Shown: positions 51,665 through 60,175, counted from the stretch's first letter. The stretch: DNA of 64,000 nt from SAR202 cluster bacterium bin90 (GCA_002238855.1 MPND01000001.1:62001-126000), one strand, 5' to 3'. Numbers and translations are program-made. Notes: a model not told the origin generated them from the letters alone.

Positions 51665-52651
51665 ATGGCTTTGCTGCTAAACCGCGAGACTATTCAGGGA
51701 CTCCTTACCATGAGCGATACTATCGCACTACTCGAGAGGGCATTTGAAGAACTTGCATCCGGAGAAGCCGCGATGCCCGCTCGCACTGTAATGGCCGACC
51801 CATCGCACAACGGCTGGTACGGCTTTATGCCCGCTCACCTGAAGGGAATGGGCACAATAGGCATCAAGGCAGTCACGGTCTTCAAAGACAACCCTGCAAA
51901 GTTCAACATGCCTAGCACTTTGGCGTCTATCATCCTGCTCGATGTAGAGACGGGGCAGACCATTTCGGTAATGGACGGCGGCTTCATCACCGCAATGCGC
52001 ACCGGCGGCGTTTCCGGCGTGGCAACAAAGTACCTGGCGCGTGAGGATGCGAAGGTCGCAGGTGTGCTCGGAATGGGTGTACAGGCGCGTGCCCAGTGCG
52101 AAGGCATGGCGGTCGCGCGCAATCTCGACAGCCTTGTATGCTTCTCGATGGACCCGCCTGAGGCTCAGCAACAGTTCGCCAGCGATATTTCAGAGAAGAC
52201 CGGGGTCAGCGTCAGCCTCGCTGGCAGCGTTCAGGAAGTTGTTGAGAGTGTGGACATTCTTGCGCTCGCCACGACTGCGGCAACGCCGATAGTTGACGGT
52301 TCCTGGCTGCCGGAAGGACTGCACATTAACGCCATAGGCTCCCACGCCCCAGGCCTACGCGAACTCGACACCTCAAGCGTCGTCAAGTCAAAGATAATCT
52401 GCGACCATAAGGAAGCATGTCTCGCAGAGGCAGGCGACATCCAGATGCCCATCGAGGAAGGCGCACTATCCCCTGACGACATCTACGGCGAAATAGGCGA
52501 ACTCGTGACGGGAACGAAGCAGGGCAGGGAGAGCGACAACGAGATAACCCTCTTTAAGAGCGTGGGCCTTTCTATCCAGGACATCTCCACTGCCTACCAC
52601 GTCTATCAACAGGCTGTGGAGCAGGGCAAAGGAACAGAGTTCGATTTCTAA
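51665..52651 (+). CDS. Ornithine cyclodeaminase / mu-crystallin family protein
   Basis: 328-residue NAD(P)-binding protein. AMPARTVMADPSHNGWYGFMPAHLKGMGTIGIKAVTVFKDN forms the substrate domain with the catalytic Lys; TAMRTGGVSGVATKYLAREDAKVAGVLGMGVQARAQCEGM is the Rossmann domain, and INAIGSHAPGLRELD supplies the conserved Asp. Members include ornithine cyclodeaminase, alanine dehydrogenase and ketimine reductases; which one is unresolved. GGGAGG precedes the ATG. Monocistronic between divergent recQ and the PlsY-like gene. Confidence 0.9.
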   Translation: MALLLNRETIQGLLTMSDTIALLERAFEELASGEAAMPARTVMADPSHNGWYGFMPAHLKGMGTIGIKAVTVFKDNPAKFNMPSTLASIILLDVETGQTISVMDGGFITAMRTGGVSGVATKYLAREDAKVAGVLGMGVQARAQCEGMAVARNLDSLVCFSMDPPEAQQQFASDISEKTGVSVSLAGSVQEVVESVDILALATTAATPIVDGSWLPEGLHINAIGSHAPGLRELDTSSVVKSKIICDHKEACLAEAGDIQMPIEEGALSPDDIYGEIGELVTGTKQGRESDNEITLFKSVGLSIQDISTAYHVYQQAVEQGKGTEFDF

Positions 52652-52673
52652 GAAATCTGCCTGCAAACTTGTT

Positions 52674-52701
52674 TTTTGTTGTTCAAGTTTTGAATTATAA
52701 T
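52674..52701 (+). promoter_or_regulatory. Candidate promoter of the PlsY-like gene
   Basis: A perfect TATAAT at 52696-52701 in an AT-rich stretch, with a weak TTTTGT (52674-52679) 16 bp upstream. Confidence 0.4.
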
Positions 52702-52749
52702 GTAATAAAGGACCCCGCGTAGTCATAGCTCCGGAAGAGGCCCGAAACT

Positions 52750-53394
52750 GTGATAGATTTTGACCTGATAACGGGAATCATCCTTTCCACTCTGATCGCC
52801 TATCTGCTGGGATCGTTGCCAATTGCAGTATGGGTGAGTCGCCGTCGCAACATTGACATCTTCAACGTGGGAACAGGCTTGCCCGGCGCCTCCAATGTGC
52901 GCCGCAGCGTGGGCAATATTCCCGGTGGCCAGGTTCTCATAGGGGACATGGCAAAAGGCGCAGTCGCAATCCTCGCGGCGCGTCAGATGCAGGTGGAAGG
53001 GCTGTGGCTCGTCATGCCTTGCTTCGCCATGGTTGCAGGACATTGGAGGTCGATATTCACGGGTTTCAGAGGTGGCGACGGACTCGCCCCCCTGGGCGGT
53101 GCGATACTTGTAATGTTCCCGCCGTTCAACGGCTTCCTCGCCGTGTTCATCGGAGCAATCGTAACTTTGGGCGGACAGAAACTGCCTTATACATCACTTC
53201 TTGGCCTCGTAGCCGGTGTTGGCGCATTGCTCTGGCTCGTCAGGACAAACTCAGCCACAGACCTCGCGCTCGCGGCGGGCGTAGGTATAATCGCGGTCCT
53301 CGTGTTAGTTCATGCGTCCGTCGGGCACCGCAGGCGAAATGCCGACGACCAGCCCTGGCCCGAACTCGACGAAGGCGAAGGTGCTATCGAATAG
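52750..53394 (+). CDS. PlsY-like glycerol-3-phosphate acyltransferase with altered motifs
   Basis: 214-residue membrane protein with five or six helices and the PlsY architecture. Motif 1 is GTGLPGASNV (41-50; family GSGNPGATNV), GDMAKGAVAIL matches the D-x-x-K-G element, and AGHWRSIFTGFRGGDGLAPLGG (motif 2) has GGDGLAP (109-115 region) where PlsY has GGKGVAT. The third family motif near the C-terminus is not evident; the end is hydrophilic (HRRRNADDQPWPELDEGEGA). It is likely a PlsY relative with changed acyl-phosphate or G3P binding, or a divergent functional form. GTG start with GGAAGAGG about 10 nt upstream. Confidence 0.75.
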   Translation: MIDFDLITGIILSTLIAYLLGSLPIAVWVSRRRNIDIFNVGTGLPGASNVRRSVGNIPGGQVLIGDMAKGAVAILAARQMQVEGLWLVMPCFAMVAGHWRSIFTGFRGGDGLAPLGGAILVMFPPFNGFLAVFIGAIVTLGGQKLPYTSLLGLVAGVGALLWLVRTNSATDLALAAGVGIIAVLVLVHASVGHRRRNADDQPWPELDEGEGAIE

Positions 53395-53483
53395 TCAGGC
53401 CTTTCGACGAGTATAAAGGCCCAATGAATGTAGGTGATTGCGCTTCGCTCTCACTCACGGCTTCCTTCAAAGGCACTCGCCAA

Positions 53484-53714
53484 CTACCCCACCGACACGC
53501 TTGTGGTCGTCCGCATCACGCCTTCGATGTTGTGAATATGCTCCGTAATCAGTTCGTGAACCTTCCCCAGGTCCTCTTCCTGCACCACGGCGATGACATC
53601 ATAAGGACCGGTTACGCGTGACGCGCTCACCACATTCGCGTTCTCCATCAGCGCCCTTATAAGATCTGTCGATGTGCCGACTCTCGCTTCGATGAGCACA
53701 TATGCCTTTACCAT
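53484..53714 (-). CDS. Stand-alone Lrp/AsnC ligand-binding (RAM) domain protein
   Basis: 76 residues comprising only the RAM domain: VKAYVLIEARVGTSTDLIRALM, VVSASRVTGPYDVIAVVQEEDLGKVHELITEHIHNIEGVMRTTTSVSV. There is no DNA-binding helix-turn-helix. Stand-alone RAM proteins may sense amino acids and act by hetero-oligomerising with full Lrp proteins. GGAGGGG lies about 5 nt before the ATG. Its gene neighbours give no clue. Confidence 0.88.
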   Translation of the reverse strand: MVKAYVLIEARVGTSTDLIRALMENANVVSASRVTGPYDVIAVVQEEDLGKVHELITEHIHNIEGVMRTTTSVSVG

Positions 53715-53904
53715 GATTCCCCTCCAGGTTGAACGTATATGTCAAGTAATAATAGGAAACACACACTCTTTGTTGGTCGTCGGTAAGCTGACCGGAATAC
53801 GAGTGTTTCGCCGTTGCCTCTAGCCTGCCGAACCGCAGGCACTCCTGTTTAAAGGTTCACCGTCGCGAACTGAAAATATAGTAGCGGATGAGCCTGAGAA
53901 ATAC

Positions 53905-55074
53905 TTACCAGTTTGTAAAGGAGCCGTCGTTGCGACGAAGCTGCGGGGGCCAGCCCGTGGGATCGACCACATGCGCTTGAACTGCCTCCTCGTCGAAGTC
54001 AACGCCCAATCCCACCGCATCCGACGGCACGAAAGAGTATCCGTCCTCCCAGTCAATCTGCTGTGGAAAAAACTTGGTAGCGTAGCTTCCCGGACGCCGC
54101 GGCATCTCCTGAACGCCCACATTCGTTGACGCCATGCACAGGTTCACGCATGCCGCCGCGCTGACAGGCCCAAGCGGATTGTGCGGCACGATGTCTATGT
54201 AATGCGTCTCCGCCCAGTGTGTAATCTTCAGCGCCTCCGTCAGTCCGCCGACTATGCACAGGTCAATGCGCGCGTAGTTTATCAGCTCCTCCTCGATGAC
54301 CTCGCGGAACGGCCACTTGCTCGCCCACTGCTCACCCGCCGCAATCGGCAGGGACACATGACGTGCAAGCGCGCGATAGCTCGTCGGGTTCTCAGAGCGC
54401 AGCGGATCCTCGATAAAGAACGGTCGGTAAGGCTCCAGTGCCCTGCACAGCGCCACCGAGTGCGCCGTGTCCAGCCGTGTATGTATGTCCAGGCACATCT
54501 GAATGTCCGGACCCACAGCCTCGCGCACCAGCGCCATCTGCTCTTCCGCGATCCGCATCGACTCCACCGGCTCCAACAGCCCGTCCATCCCTTGGTACTC
54601 GAACACGCCGCCCGTCTCAGCCAGCCCCCAGCGCACGAACTTCCAGCCTTCCGCCACTGCCTTCTTGGAGTTCGCAATCAGCTCCTCGGTCGTGCTGCCC
54701 TGCGTGTGCGGATACGACACAACCTTGTCCCTCACGGGCCCGCCAAGCAGCTTGTACACGGGCATTTTCAGCGCCTTGCCCTTGATGTCCCACAGCGCGA
54801 TGTCAATCGCGCTTATCGCGCAGCAATACACCTTGTCCGCCGGAAAGAACCCGCCCCTGAACATACGCTGCCACAGCCGTTCTGTACTGAAGGGATCCTC
54901 ACCTATGACAAACTGCGACAGGTGCTCTATCGCGCTGGCGACGGCGTTACCCCAGCGCGGTATGCCCACCTCGCCGAGTCCGTATATACCCTCGTCCGTC
55001 TCTACCTTGGCAATGAAATACAGTTTGCCTTCATCGTCCTCGAAAGCATAGCTCCTGATTGCCGTAACCTTCAT
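53905..55074 (-). CDS. Enolase-superfamily (mandelate racemase/galactonate dehydratase-like) enzyme
   Basis: 389-residue enzyme of the mandelate racemase / sugar-acid dehydratase group. Metal ligands are Asp196 (CLDIHTRLD, with His198), Glu222 (IEDPLR) and Glu248 (GEQW), and the acid/base His298 is in VPHNPLGP. The Asp-x-His pattern (D196/H198) and HNPLGP recall GalD/ManD-type acid-sugar dehydratases; the precise substrate is unknown. ATG preceded by AGAGG 8 nt upstream. Minus-strand single gene with its own promoter. Confidence 0.88.
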   Translation of the reverse strand: MKVTAIRSYAFEDDEGKLYFIAKVETDEGIYGLGEVGIPRWGNAVASAIEHLSQFVIGEDPFSTERLWQRMFRGGFFPADKVYCCAISAIDIALWDIKGKALKMPVYKLLGGPVRDKVVSYPHTQGSTTEELIANSKKAVAEGWKFVRWGLAETGGVFEYQGMDGLLEPVESMRIAEEQMALVREAVGPDIQMCLDIHTRLDTAHSVALCRALEPYRPFFIEDPLRSENPTSYRALARHVSLPIAAGEQWASKWPFREVIEEELINYARIDLCIVGGLTEALKITHWAETHYIDIVPHNPLGPVSAAACVNLCMASTNVGVQEMPRRPGSYATKFFPQQIDWEDGYSFVPSDAVGLGVDFDEEAVQAHVVDPTGWPPQLRRNDGSFTNW

Positions 55075-55113
55075 GAAAAAGCCTCTCCCAAGCCGTCTGG
55101 AATGTGCGCCAAT

Positions 55114-55142
55114 ACGATAACGAAGTATGGGTTGAGGGTCAA
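55114..55142 (-). promoter_or_regulatory. Candidate promoter of the enolase-superfamily gene
   Basis: Minus-strand TTGACC (55137-55142), a 17-bp spacer and TATCGT (55114-55119) about 40 nt before the ATG. The same TATCGT -10 is used in the sodN candidate. Confidence 0.5.
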
Positions 55143-55292
55143 GCGCGGCATTTTCTACACTCGCTCCTTTGGGGGAGGTTTAGAATGGAAGAGAAATTCG
55201 CGCTTCAATGTGTAGTTAGTCGCTTCGATCTGAATTAAGATAGCGTCTAAATACAAGCCTGTATAGGAATGCGCCATTAAGGAGATTCCAAC

Positions 55293-56027
55293 ATGACAAC
55301 CCATCCAAGTATGAACGACCTTTTTGGTCTGCTGGACAAGTGGCGGCATTTCCCCGCCTTCCCGCTCGAACCCCGCTCCGAAGTCCTCTTCGCCCTCTTC
55401 CTACCAACGATAATGGAATCGTGCATCGGTGTTAAGATCAACCCATTAGTAATCCCACAGTTCCCTCTGAAGAAAGAAGGAAATAACCAGTCCAATAATG
55501 TTGACTTCTTCGCTCTGTCAGAAGACGGTAAATGTGGCTACCTAATCGAACTCAAGACTGATATGAGATCTCGAAGGGGAAATCAGGACAAATATCTTGA
55601 TAAAGCAATTGAGAAGAACCTGCACGCCAAATTGTGCGACTACAAGAAAATCTTGAAATCAGCAACGGATGATAAGTACGCTAGGCAGAAGTATTATCAC
55701 ATGTCGAAATCCTTATCCAGACTACGTCTCATTGAGTTGCCAAGCGAACTTGAAAGTACAATATACCCGCATATGTCAGGAGGTGTGGACAGATTCCGAG
55801 TGAGGAAACTCATTGATGACATCTGCATCCTCAAATCACCTCTTCTCGAAGTGGTCTATGTTCAACCCTATCAATCGAAAGAAGACAAGTGTGACGACAA
55901 TCGATTCCATTACATCTACTTCGATGAACTTGCCAACATCGTCGAAACTCATGGCGATATGGGCGGACTGTTCGCTGGCTATCTTCGAAAATGGACAACC
56001 GATCCCGCCACCCATCCACCCCGCTAG
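55293..56027 (+). CDS. Hypothetical protein with PD-(D/E)XK nuclease-like signature
   Basis: 244 residues, not a family I can name. Glu30 (RSEVLFALFLPTIMESC), Asp71 (NNVDFFAL), Glu86-x-Lys88 (LIELKTD) and Gln98 (RGNQDKYLDKA) fall in the order E...D...ExK...Q of PD-(D/E)XK nucleases. The DNA is visibly more AT-rich, with many AAA/AAT/GAA codons, than its neighbours from about 55440 to 55960. AAGGAG precedes the ATG by 9 nt. It lies 17 nt upstream of a Cas4-like/DUF2779 gene. Horizontal acquisition is possible. No helicase or methylase partner is visible, so restriction is unproven. Confidence 0.6.
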   Translation: MTTHPSMNDLFGLLDKWRHFPAFPLEPRSEVLFALFLPTIMESCIGVKINPLVIPQFPLKKEGNNQSNNVDFFALSEDGKCGYLIELKTDMRSRRGNQDKYLDKAIEKNLHAKLCDYKKILKSATDDKYARQKYYHMSKSLSRLRLIELPSELESTIYPHMSGGVDRFRVRKLIDDICILKSPLLEVVYVQPYQSKEDKCDDNRFHYIYFDELANIVETHGDMGGLFAGYLRKWTTDPATHPPR

Positions 56028-56044
56028 ACCGTAAGTAACAAGGT

Positions 56045-57541
56045 TTGACATTGCCCCCACGCCGCCTCTCCAAGTCCCGTTACATGGCTGGCCATCAGTG
56101 CCACCTTCGTCTCTGGCACGACATCCACGATCGGCGTCTCAGGCCGCCCATAGGTGAAGCACAACAGGCGATATTCGACACAGGCCATCAAGTAGGAGAT
56201 TTGGCGCGTGACCGCTACCCTGGCGGTCATTTCGTAGAGCACGATTACCGTAACATCCCCGCCGCACTATCCGAAACGCAGCGCCTCATCGAGGAAGACG
56301 CCGCACCCGCCCTCTTCGAGCCGGCATTCCAGTACAACAACGTTCTCGCTCGCGTCGATGTGCTTGAATGCATCCCGGATGGCGGCTGGCGCATCGTCGA
56401 AGTGAAGTCAACCACTCGATGTAAGCCTGAGCACATCCCTGACGTAGCAGTGCAGCTATGGGTGCTGCGCGGCGCCGGCTTGGACATTCGAGAAGCGGGA
56501 GTGCTGACGCTCAATCGCGATTACATTTACGACGGGATTCAGCTCGACCTCGACGCACTGTTCGCGTTCCATCCCGTTCTCGACGAAGCCGATGCTCTGC
56601 TCGAAAGCATCGGAACAGAAATTTCCGACATGCAGACAATGCTCGCCGCAGACTCCGCACCGGATATTCAGCCCAGTCAACACTGCTTCAAGCCGTATGA
56701 ATGCCCGTACTACGCGCACTGCACTAGGAATATCCCTCAGCCGGAACACGGCATCCGCGAACTTTCAGGAATCAGTGCCGACCGGCGCGAGCAACTGGAA
56801 TCTATGGGCGTTACCGAAGTACGCGATGTTCCGGCCAACTTCCCGCTCAATCAATTACAGTCAGTCATTCGCCAAGCAGTAATTGACGGAGGCGACACCG
56901 TACATGGCGACTTGGCGCGTTCGCTCGCCGGAATAGCACCCCCCGTACGCCACCTTGACTTCGAAACCTTTCAGCCTGCCATCCCTCGATTCGCCGGCAC
57001 ACGCCCCTACGACCAGATTCCCTTCCTCTTCTCAGTCCGAACTGAGCTTGATGAGTTGTCTCACGACCATACGGATTACTTGCACGAGGACGACAGCGAC
57101 CCGAGACCAGCACTTATTGAGCGACTGCTTGAGGCGCTTGGACACGAAGGAAGTATCTGCACATATTCCAGTTTCGAGCGAATGCAGCTAAAGGCGCTTG
57201 CGGCAGCCTTCCCGCAGTACACAGACGCGCTCGATGACATAATCGCGCGCCTTGTTGATCTATTGCCGATAGTAAGTGGGAATTACTATCACCCGGACTT
57301 TCACGGTTCATTCTCGATTAAGTCCGTGCTGCCGGTCGTTGCTCCCGGATTGGGCTACGACGACCTGAAAATTGCCGACGGTCAACTGGCCTCGATTTGG
57401 TACGCTCGTGCCCTGGCAAGCGTCAATTCGACCGAGAAACGTCAGATATTCGATAATCTCCGCAAATATTGCGCTCGTGACACGCTGGCAATGGTAGAAC
57501 TGCGTAAGACGCTCCTTGCGGTGATGCAGGCAAACACCTAG
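56045..57541 (+). CDS. DUF2779 protein: Cas4-like PD-(D/E)XK domain plus DEDD exonuclease-like domain
   Basis: 498-residue protein. The N-terminal part (1-230) resembles a Cas4/RecB-type nuclease: Cys19 (GHQCHLRLW), His48 (GHQVGDLAR), Asp105 (ARVDVLE), Glu119-x-Lys121 (VEVKST), then a distal C-x5-C-x5-C (CFKPYECPYYAHC), which with Cys19 makes four cysteines for an Fe-S cluster. The C-terminal half (about 290-495) is the DUF2779 region with HLDFETF, YSSFERMQLKAL, NYYHPDFHGSFSIKSVLPVV and YCARDTLAMVEL, consistent with an RNase H-like DEDD exonuclease. TTG starts at 56045 or 56051 keep the conserved LSKSRY. Biological role unknown. Confidence 0.82.
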   Translation: MTLPPRRLSKSRYMAGHQCHLRLWHDIHDRRLRPPIGEAQQAIFDTGHQVGDLARDRYPGGHFVEHDYRNIPAALSETQRLIEEDAAPALFEPAFQYNNVLARVDVLECIPDGGWRIVEVKSTTRCKPEHIPDVAVQLWVLRGAGLDIREAGVLTLNRDYIYDGIQLDLDALFAFHPVLDEADALLESIGTEISDMQTMLAADSAPDIQPSQHCFKPYECPYYAHCTRNIPQPEHGIRELSGISADRREQLESMGVTEVRDVPANFPLNQLQSVIRQAVIDGGDTVHGDLARSLAGIAPPVRHLDFETFQPAIPRFAGTRPYDQIPFLFSVRTELDELSHDHTDYLHEDDSDPRPALIERLLEALGHEGSICTYSSFERMQLKALAAAFPQYTDALDDIIARLVDLLPIVSGNYYHPDFHGSFSIKSVLPVVAPGLGYDDLKIADGQLASIWYARALASVNSTEKRQIFDNLRKYCARDTLAMVELRKTLLAVMQANT

Positions 57542-57561
57542 CGTAAATTGCGACCTATTCC

Positions 57562-57590
57562 TTGCCCCCTCAATCCCCTCCTGCTACACT
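57562..57590 (+). promoter_or_regulatory. Candidate leaderless promoter of the minimal zincin gene
   Basis: TTGCCC (57562-57567), a 17-bp spacer and TACACT (57585-57590), with seven bases to the ATG at 57598 and no Shine-Dalgarno sequence. Confidence 0.5.
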
Positions 57591-57597
57591 TCCACGC

Positions 57598-57960
57598 ATG
57601 ACTCGCACCGAATTTGAACTCCTTGTCGTGCAGGCGCTGGACAGCATCCCTGAAGACCTACGACTCCGCCTCGAAAACGTGGATATCGTCGTGGACGATG
57701 CGCCGAGCAAAGAGCAGCTGGTAGGTTCCGGAATCGAGGATGGCAATATCCTCTTGGGCCTGTACGAAGGGTTGCCCCTCACCGACCGATATAACTACGA
57801 TATGGTGCTGCCCGACAAGATAACCCTCTTTCAGCAGCCCATCGAATCCATCTGTCAGTCCGACGAAGACATCATCCGCGAAGTGCAGGTCACTGTGGTT
57901 CACGAGGTCGCACACCACTTCGGCATTGACGACGAGCGCCTGCACCAGTTCGGACTCTAG
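57598..57960 (+). CDS. Minimal zincin metallopeptidase-family protein
   Basis: 120-residue protein of the metallopeptidase family once called DUF1025. The zinc motif HEVAH (102-106) in VVHEVAHHFGIDDERLHQFG follows an alpha/beta region (FELLVVQALDSIPEDLRLRLENVDIVVDD, LLGLYEGLPLTDR, PDKITLFQQPIE). Protease activity has not been established for most members. The ATG at 57598 lacks a ribosome binding site; a TTG frame extension to 57562 would read through the promoter-like sequence. Confidence 0.85.
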   Translation: MTRTEFELLVVQALDSIPEDLRLRLENVDIVVDDAPSKEQLVGSGIEDGNILLGLYEGLPLTDRYNYDMVLPDKITLFQQPIESICQSDEDIIREVQVTVVHEVAHHFGIDDERLHQFGL

Positions 57961-57995
57961 CGCCCGCGTCTGCCCTAAATTTCAGGAGTACCCTA

Positions 57996-59174
57996 ATGAA
58001 AATCAAGTCAATCAAGGCCGTCGCCGTTGATCTGAGACCCAGCCCAAAGACGGCGCCCCGCGTGCCAAAGCTTGAAGTGCCCGATTGGGTAAGCCCCACG
58101 ATGATGTACACGGAGTTCAGCAAGTCCGACTTCAGCGCGCCGTGGGGACGCACTGCCTGCGTCGTAACCGCCGAGGACGGCACATGGGGACTTGGTGTCA
58201 CCATCAACAGCGCGCCCGTCAACAGCATCATCAACGATCAGTTTGCACCCATCCTTGTCGGCCAAAACTGCATGGCGACCGAAAAAGCCTGGGATATGAT
58301 GCAGCGTGCCACCAGCTCATACGGCAACGTCGGCCTGGCAAGCTACGCCATCAGTGCCGTGGACAACGCCCTTTGGGACCTCAAGGGCAAACTGCTCGGC
58401 AAGCCCGTCTATGAACTGCTCGGCGGCCCGCAGAAAGACAAGATTTTCTGCTACGCCAGCAACACCGACACATCCTATGGCGTGGCGAACAGCATAGACT
58501 GGTTCTTGGAACTGGGCTTCAAGGCGGTCAAGCTCTTCGTTCCGCACGGCCCGCATGAGGGCATCGAAGGCTTGAACAAGAATGTCGAGCTTGTCGCACG
58601 CACTCGCGAGCAGATCGGCGATGATGTAGAGCTGATGCTGGACGCCTGGATCTCCCTGAACACCGAGTATGTCGTACGCCTGTCAGAAGCGTTGAAGCCG
58701 TATCGCATCAAATGGCTGGAAGACTATCTGCCGCCTTATGACTTCGACAGCTACATCAAGGTGCGCGAGCGCGTCCCCCATCAGATACTCGCCACCGGAG
58801 AGCACTGGCACACCATACACCCATTCGCGCTGGCGGCAGGGCAGGGGCTCGTAGACATAATGCAGCCCGACGTCGCATGGGTCGGCGGCATAACCGCAAT
58901 CGTCCGCATTTGCCACATAGCCGAGGCGCACGGGCAGACGGTCATCGCGCACGGCGGCATGAACTATCCCTATGGACAGCATCTGTCCTACGCCATGCCA
59001 GCCATCGTCTGGGGTGAGCGCTCCGAGGGCGTGTCTCCTCCGGGTGTACCTCTCGAAGAGATGGTTGTGCTGCCCGGAACTCCCGCAATCAAAGACGGCT
59101 ACCTGACTCCCAGCGATGCCCCAGGCTTCGGCTTTGAGATCACAACGGAGTGGCTGGAGAGCAGGGCAGAGTAA
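57996..59174 (+). CDS. Enolase-superfamily dehydratase, L-rhamnonate dehydratase-like
   Basis: 392-residue acid-sugar dehydratase. Ligands Asp216 (MLDAWISL), Glu242 (WLEDYLPP) and Glu269 (ATGEHW) and acid/base His319 (IAHGGMNYPYG) match the spacing of L-rhamnonate dehydratase (D226, E252, E280, H329 in E. coli RhmD, offset about ten). The length is the same as the family. It probably removes water from a 6-deoxyaldonate to give a 2-keto-3-deoxy sugar acid. CAGGAG precedes the ATG. It is distantly paralogous to the enzyme at 53905-55074. No aldolase or kinase of the pathway is adjacent. Confidence 0.87.
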   Translation: MKIKSIKAVAVDLRPSPKTAPRVPKLEVPDWVSPTMMYTEFSKSDFSAPWGRTACVVTAEDGTWGLGVTINSAPVNSIINDQFAPILVGQNCMATEKAWDMMQRATSSYGNVGLASYAISAVDNALWDLKGKLLGKPVYELLGGPQKDKIFCYASNTDTSYGVANSIDWFLELGFKAVKLFVPHGPHEGIEGLNKNVELVARTREQIGDDVELMLDAWISLNTEYVVRLSEALKPYRIKWLEDYLPPYDFDSYIKVRERVPHQILATGEHWHTIHPFALAAGQGLVDIMQPDVAWVGGITAIVRICHIAEAHGQTVIAHGGMNYPYGQHLSYAMPAIVWGERSEGVSPPGVPLEEMVVLPGTPAIKDGYLTPSDAPGFGFEITTEWLESRAE

Positions 59175-59199
59175 CCGCACTGCCTTACCCACCAGTGAA

Positions 59200-59247
59200 G
59201 AGCCTGTCTAGCGCATTCCATTCGAGTGAATGAACTTCGACAGGCTC
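59200..59247. repeat. Compound hairpin (possible terminator or REP-like element) between convergent genes
   Basis: A 9-bp outer stem (59200-59208 with 59239-59247) encloses a second 5-bp hairpin (59219-59223 with 59228-59232). The right arm reads CTTCGACAGGCTC, a form common in dispersed REP-like palindromes of several GC-rich bacteria. Other copies in this genome cannot be seen from one window. Confidence 0.6.
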
Positions 59248-59271
59248 CAGGTGAGTTACAGTTTGCAGGTA

Positions 59272-59829
59272 CTAGAGCTTCCGCACCACATCGCCTACCG
59301 ACACCTTGCCGGGTTGAATAACCCAGGTGTTGATTCCCCGCAAGCATAGATCGCGCCCCACGGCAGAGTTCACGAACTTCATCGCGTCTGCGCCAAAGCG
59401 CTCCACGAACTTACCGCAACCGGTGTGAGGCTTGGCAGATACTTCCAGCACCGCCTCGCCAATTGACAGGCGTGTTCCCGGCGGCAGGTTCTCCCTGCTG
59501 ATGTCCATCTCCACATAAAACTGATCGCCTGCCAAGTGCCAGCGATCCTTGTCCTGCGCTACCAGCTCGGTCACGCGCGAGTTCATGATCGTTATCTGGC
59601 ATTCCGGATCGGCCGACCCGTCCGCCGTCTGGCCGCTGCCACGAGCCTTCCAGTTGTCTCCAACAAGCCCTTCCGCTGTGTCGAGCTGACCCTCTTCCAC
59701 AACCTCGCGCTCAAGCGTCTCAGGCCGCCGCACAATCATGTGTACGACACCGGCGTCCTTCGGTGCATCCTGTACTTTGTCCAGACCGGCTTCGAGTTCC
59801 GTCATAGATAGGTGTTGTACCGCTACCAT
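59272..59829 (-). CDS. MOSC-domain protein
   Basis: 185-residue MOSC-family sulfur-carrier/molybdenum-cofactor-related protein. GLVGDNWKARGSGQ, DPECQITIMNSRV, DQFYVEMDISRENLPPGTRLSIGEAVLEVSAKPHTGCGKFVERFG and DLCLRGINTWVIQPGKVSVGD follow the MOSC pattern, with the conserved Cys in HTGCGKF. It lacks the N-terminal MOSC_N domain. MOSC proteins such as mARC and YiiM reduce N-hydroxylated compounds with molybdenum cofactor; this could be one of the molybdoenzymes in the genome. A strong AGAAGGAG site precedes the ATG. Confidence 0.88.
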   Translation of the reverse strand: MVAVQHLSMTELEAGLDKVQDAPKDAGVVHMIVRRPETLEREVVEEGQLDTAEGLVGDNWKARGSGQTADGSADPECQITIMNSRVTELVAQDKDRWHLAGDQFYVEMDISRENLPPGTRLSIGEAVLEVSAKPHTGCGKFVERFGADAMKFVNSAVGRDLCLRGINTWVIQPGKVSVGDVVRKL

Positions 59830-59905
59830 TAGATTCTCCTTCTGTCCGCTAGCTTATCTTATACGACTTTCAAAAGCTCCAAATCAGGACTTGAGTGCAT
59901 GTGTA

Positions 59906-60172
59906 TCATAGATTCCGATATGTACTTTTGTTTCTGAGAGACACACGCGCTACTGACACGATCTGCCGAGAATCCACAATCTCATAGATAATTCTGTATC
60001 GGCCTGCCCTAATGCGCCAGAAAGGGTTGTTTCCTTTCATTTTTACACTTCCGACAAGTCGTGGATTACCGGATAACCTTGTAAGAGAGCGCTGGATGCG
60101 GAGCACCGCATCAGGAGAAAGACGTCTGAGTTGTCTTCGAGCAGCAGTGGACAATTCGACTCTGTAAGCCAA
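59906..60172 (-). CDS. RelE/ParE-family toxin
   Basis: 88-residue type II toxin. The fold is clear from YRVELSTAARRQLRRLSPDAVLRIQRSLTRLSGNPRLVGSVKMKGNNPFWRIRAGRYRIIYEIVDSRQIVSVARVSLRNKSTY (RIRAGRYRIIYEI is diagnostic). RelE toxins cut mRNA in the ribosome; ParE-like members poison gyrase. The TTG start is preceded by AAGGAG within the antitoxin 3' end, and the gap to the antitoxin stop is 3 nt. Confidence 0.9.
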   Translation of the reverse strand: MAYRVELSTAARRQLRRLSPDAVLRIQRSLTRLSGNPRLVGSVKMKGNNPFWRIRAGRYRIIYEIVDSRQIVSVARVSLRNKSTYRNL

Positions 60173-60175
60173 CGG

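Noticed and set aside
53823..53840. 6-bp GCCTGC/GCAGGC hairpin downstream of the enolase-family gene
   Set aside because: Short stem, 6-nt loop and no T-run; too weak to call a terminator.
55293..57541. CRISPR-Cas locus suggested by a Cas4-like domain
   Set aside because: No repeat-spacer array or cas1/cas2 is present; the DUF2779 C-terminal domain marks a different nuclease family.
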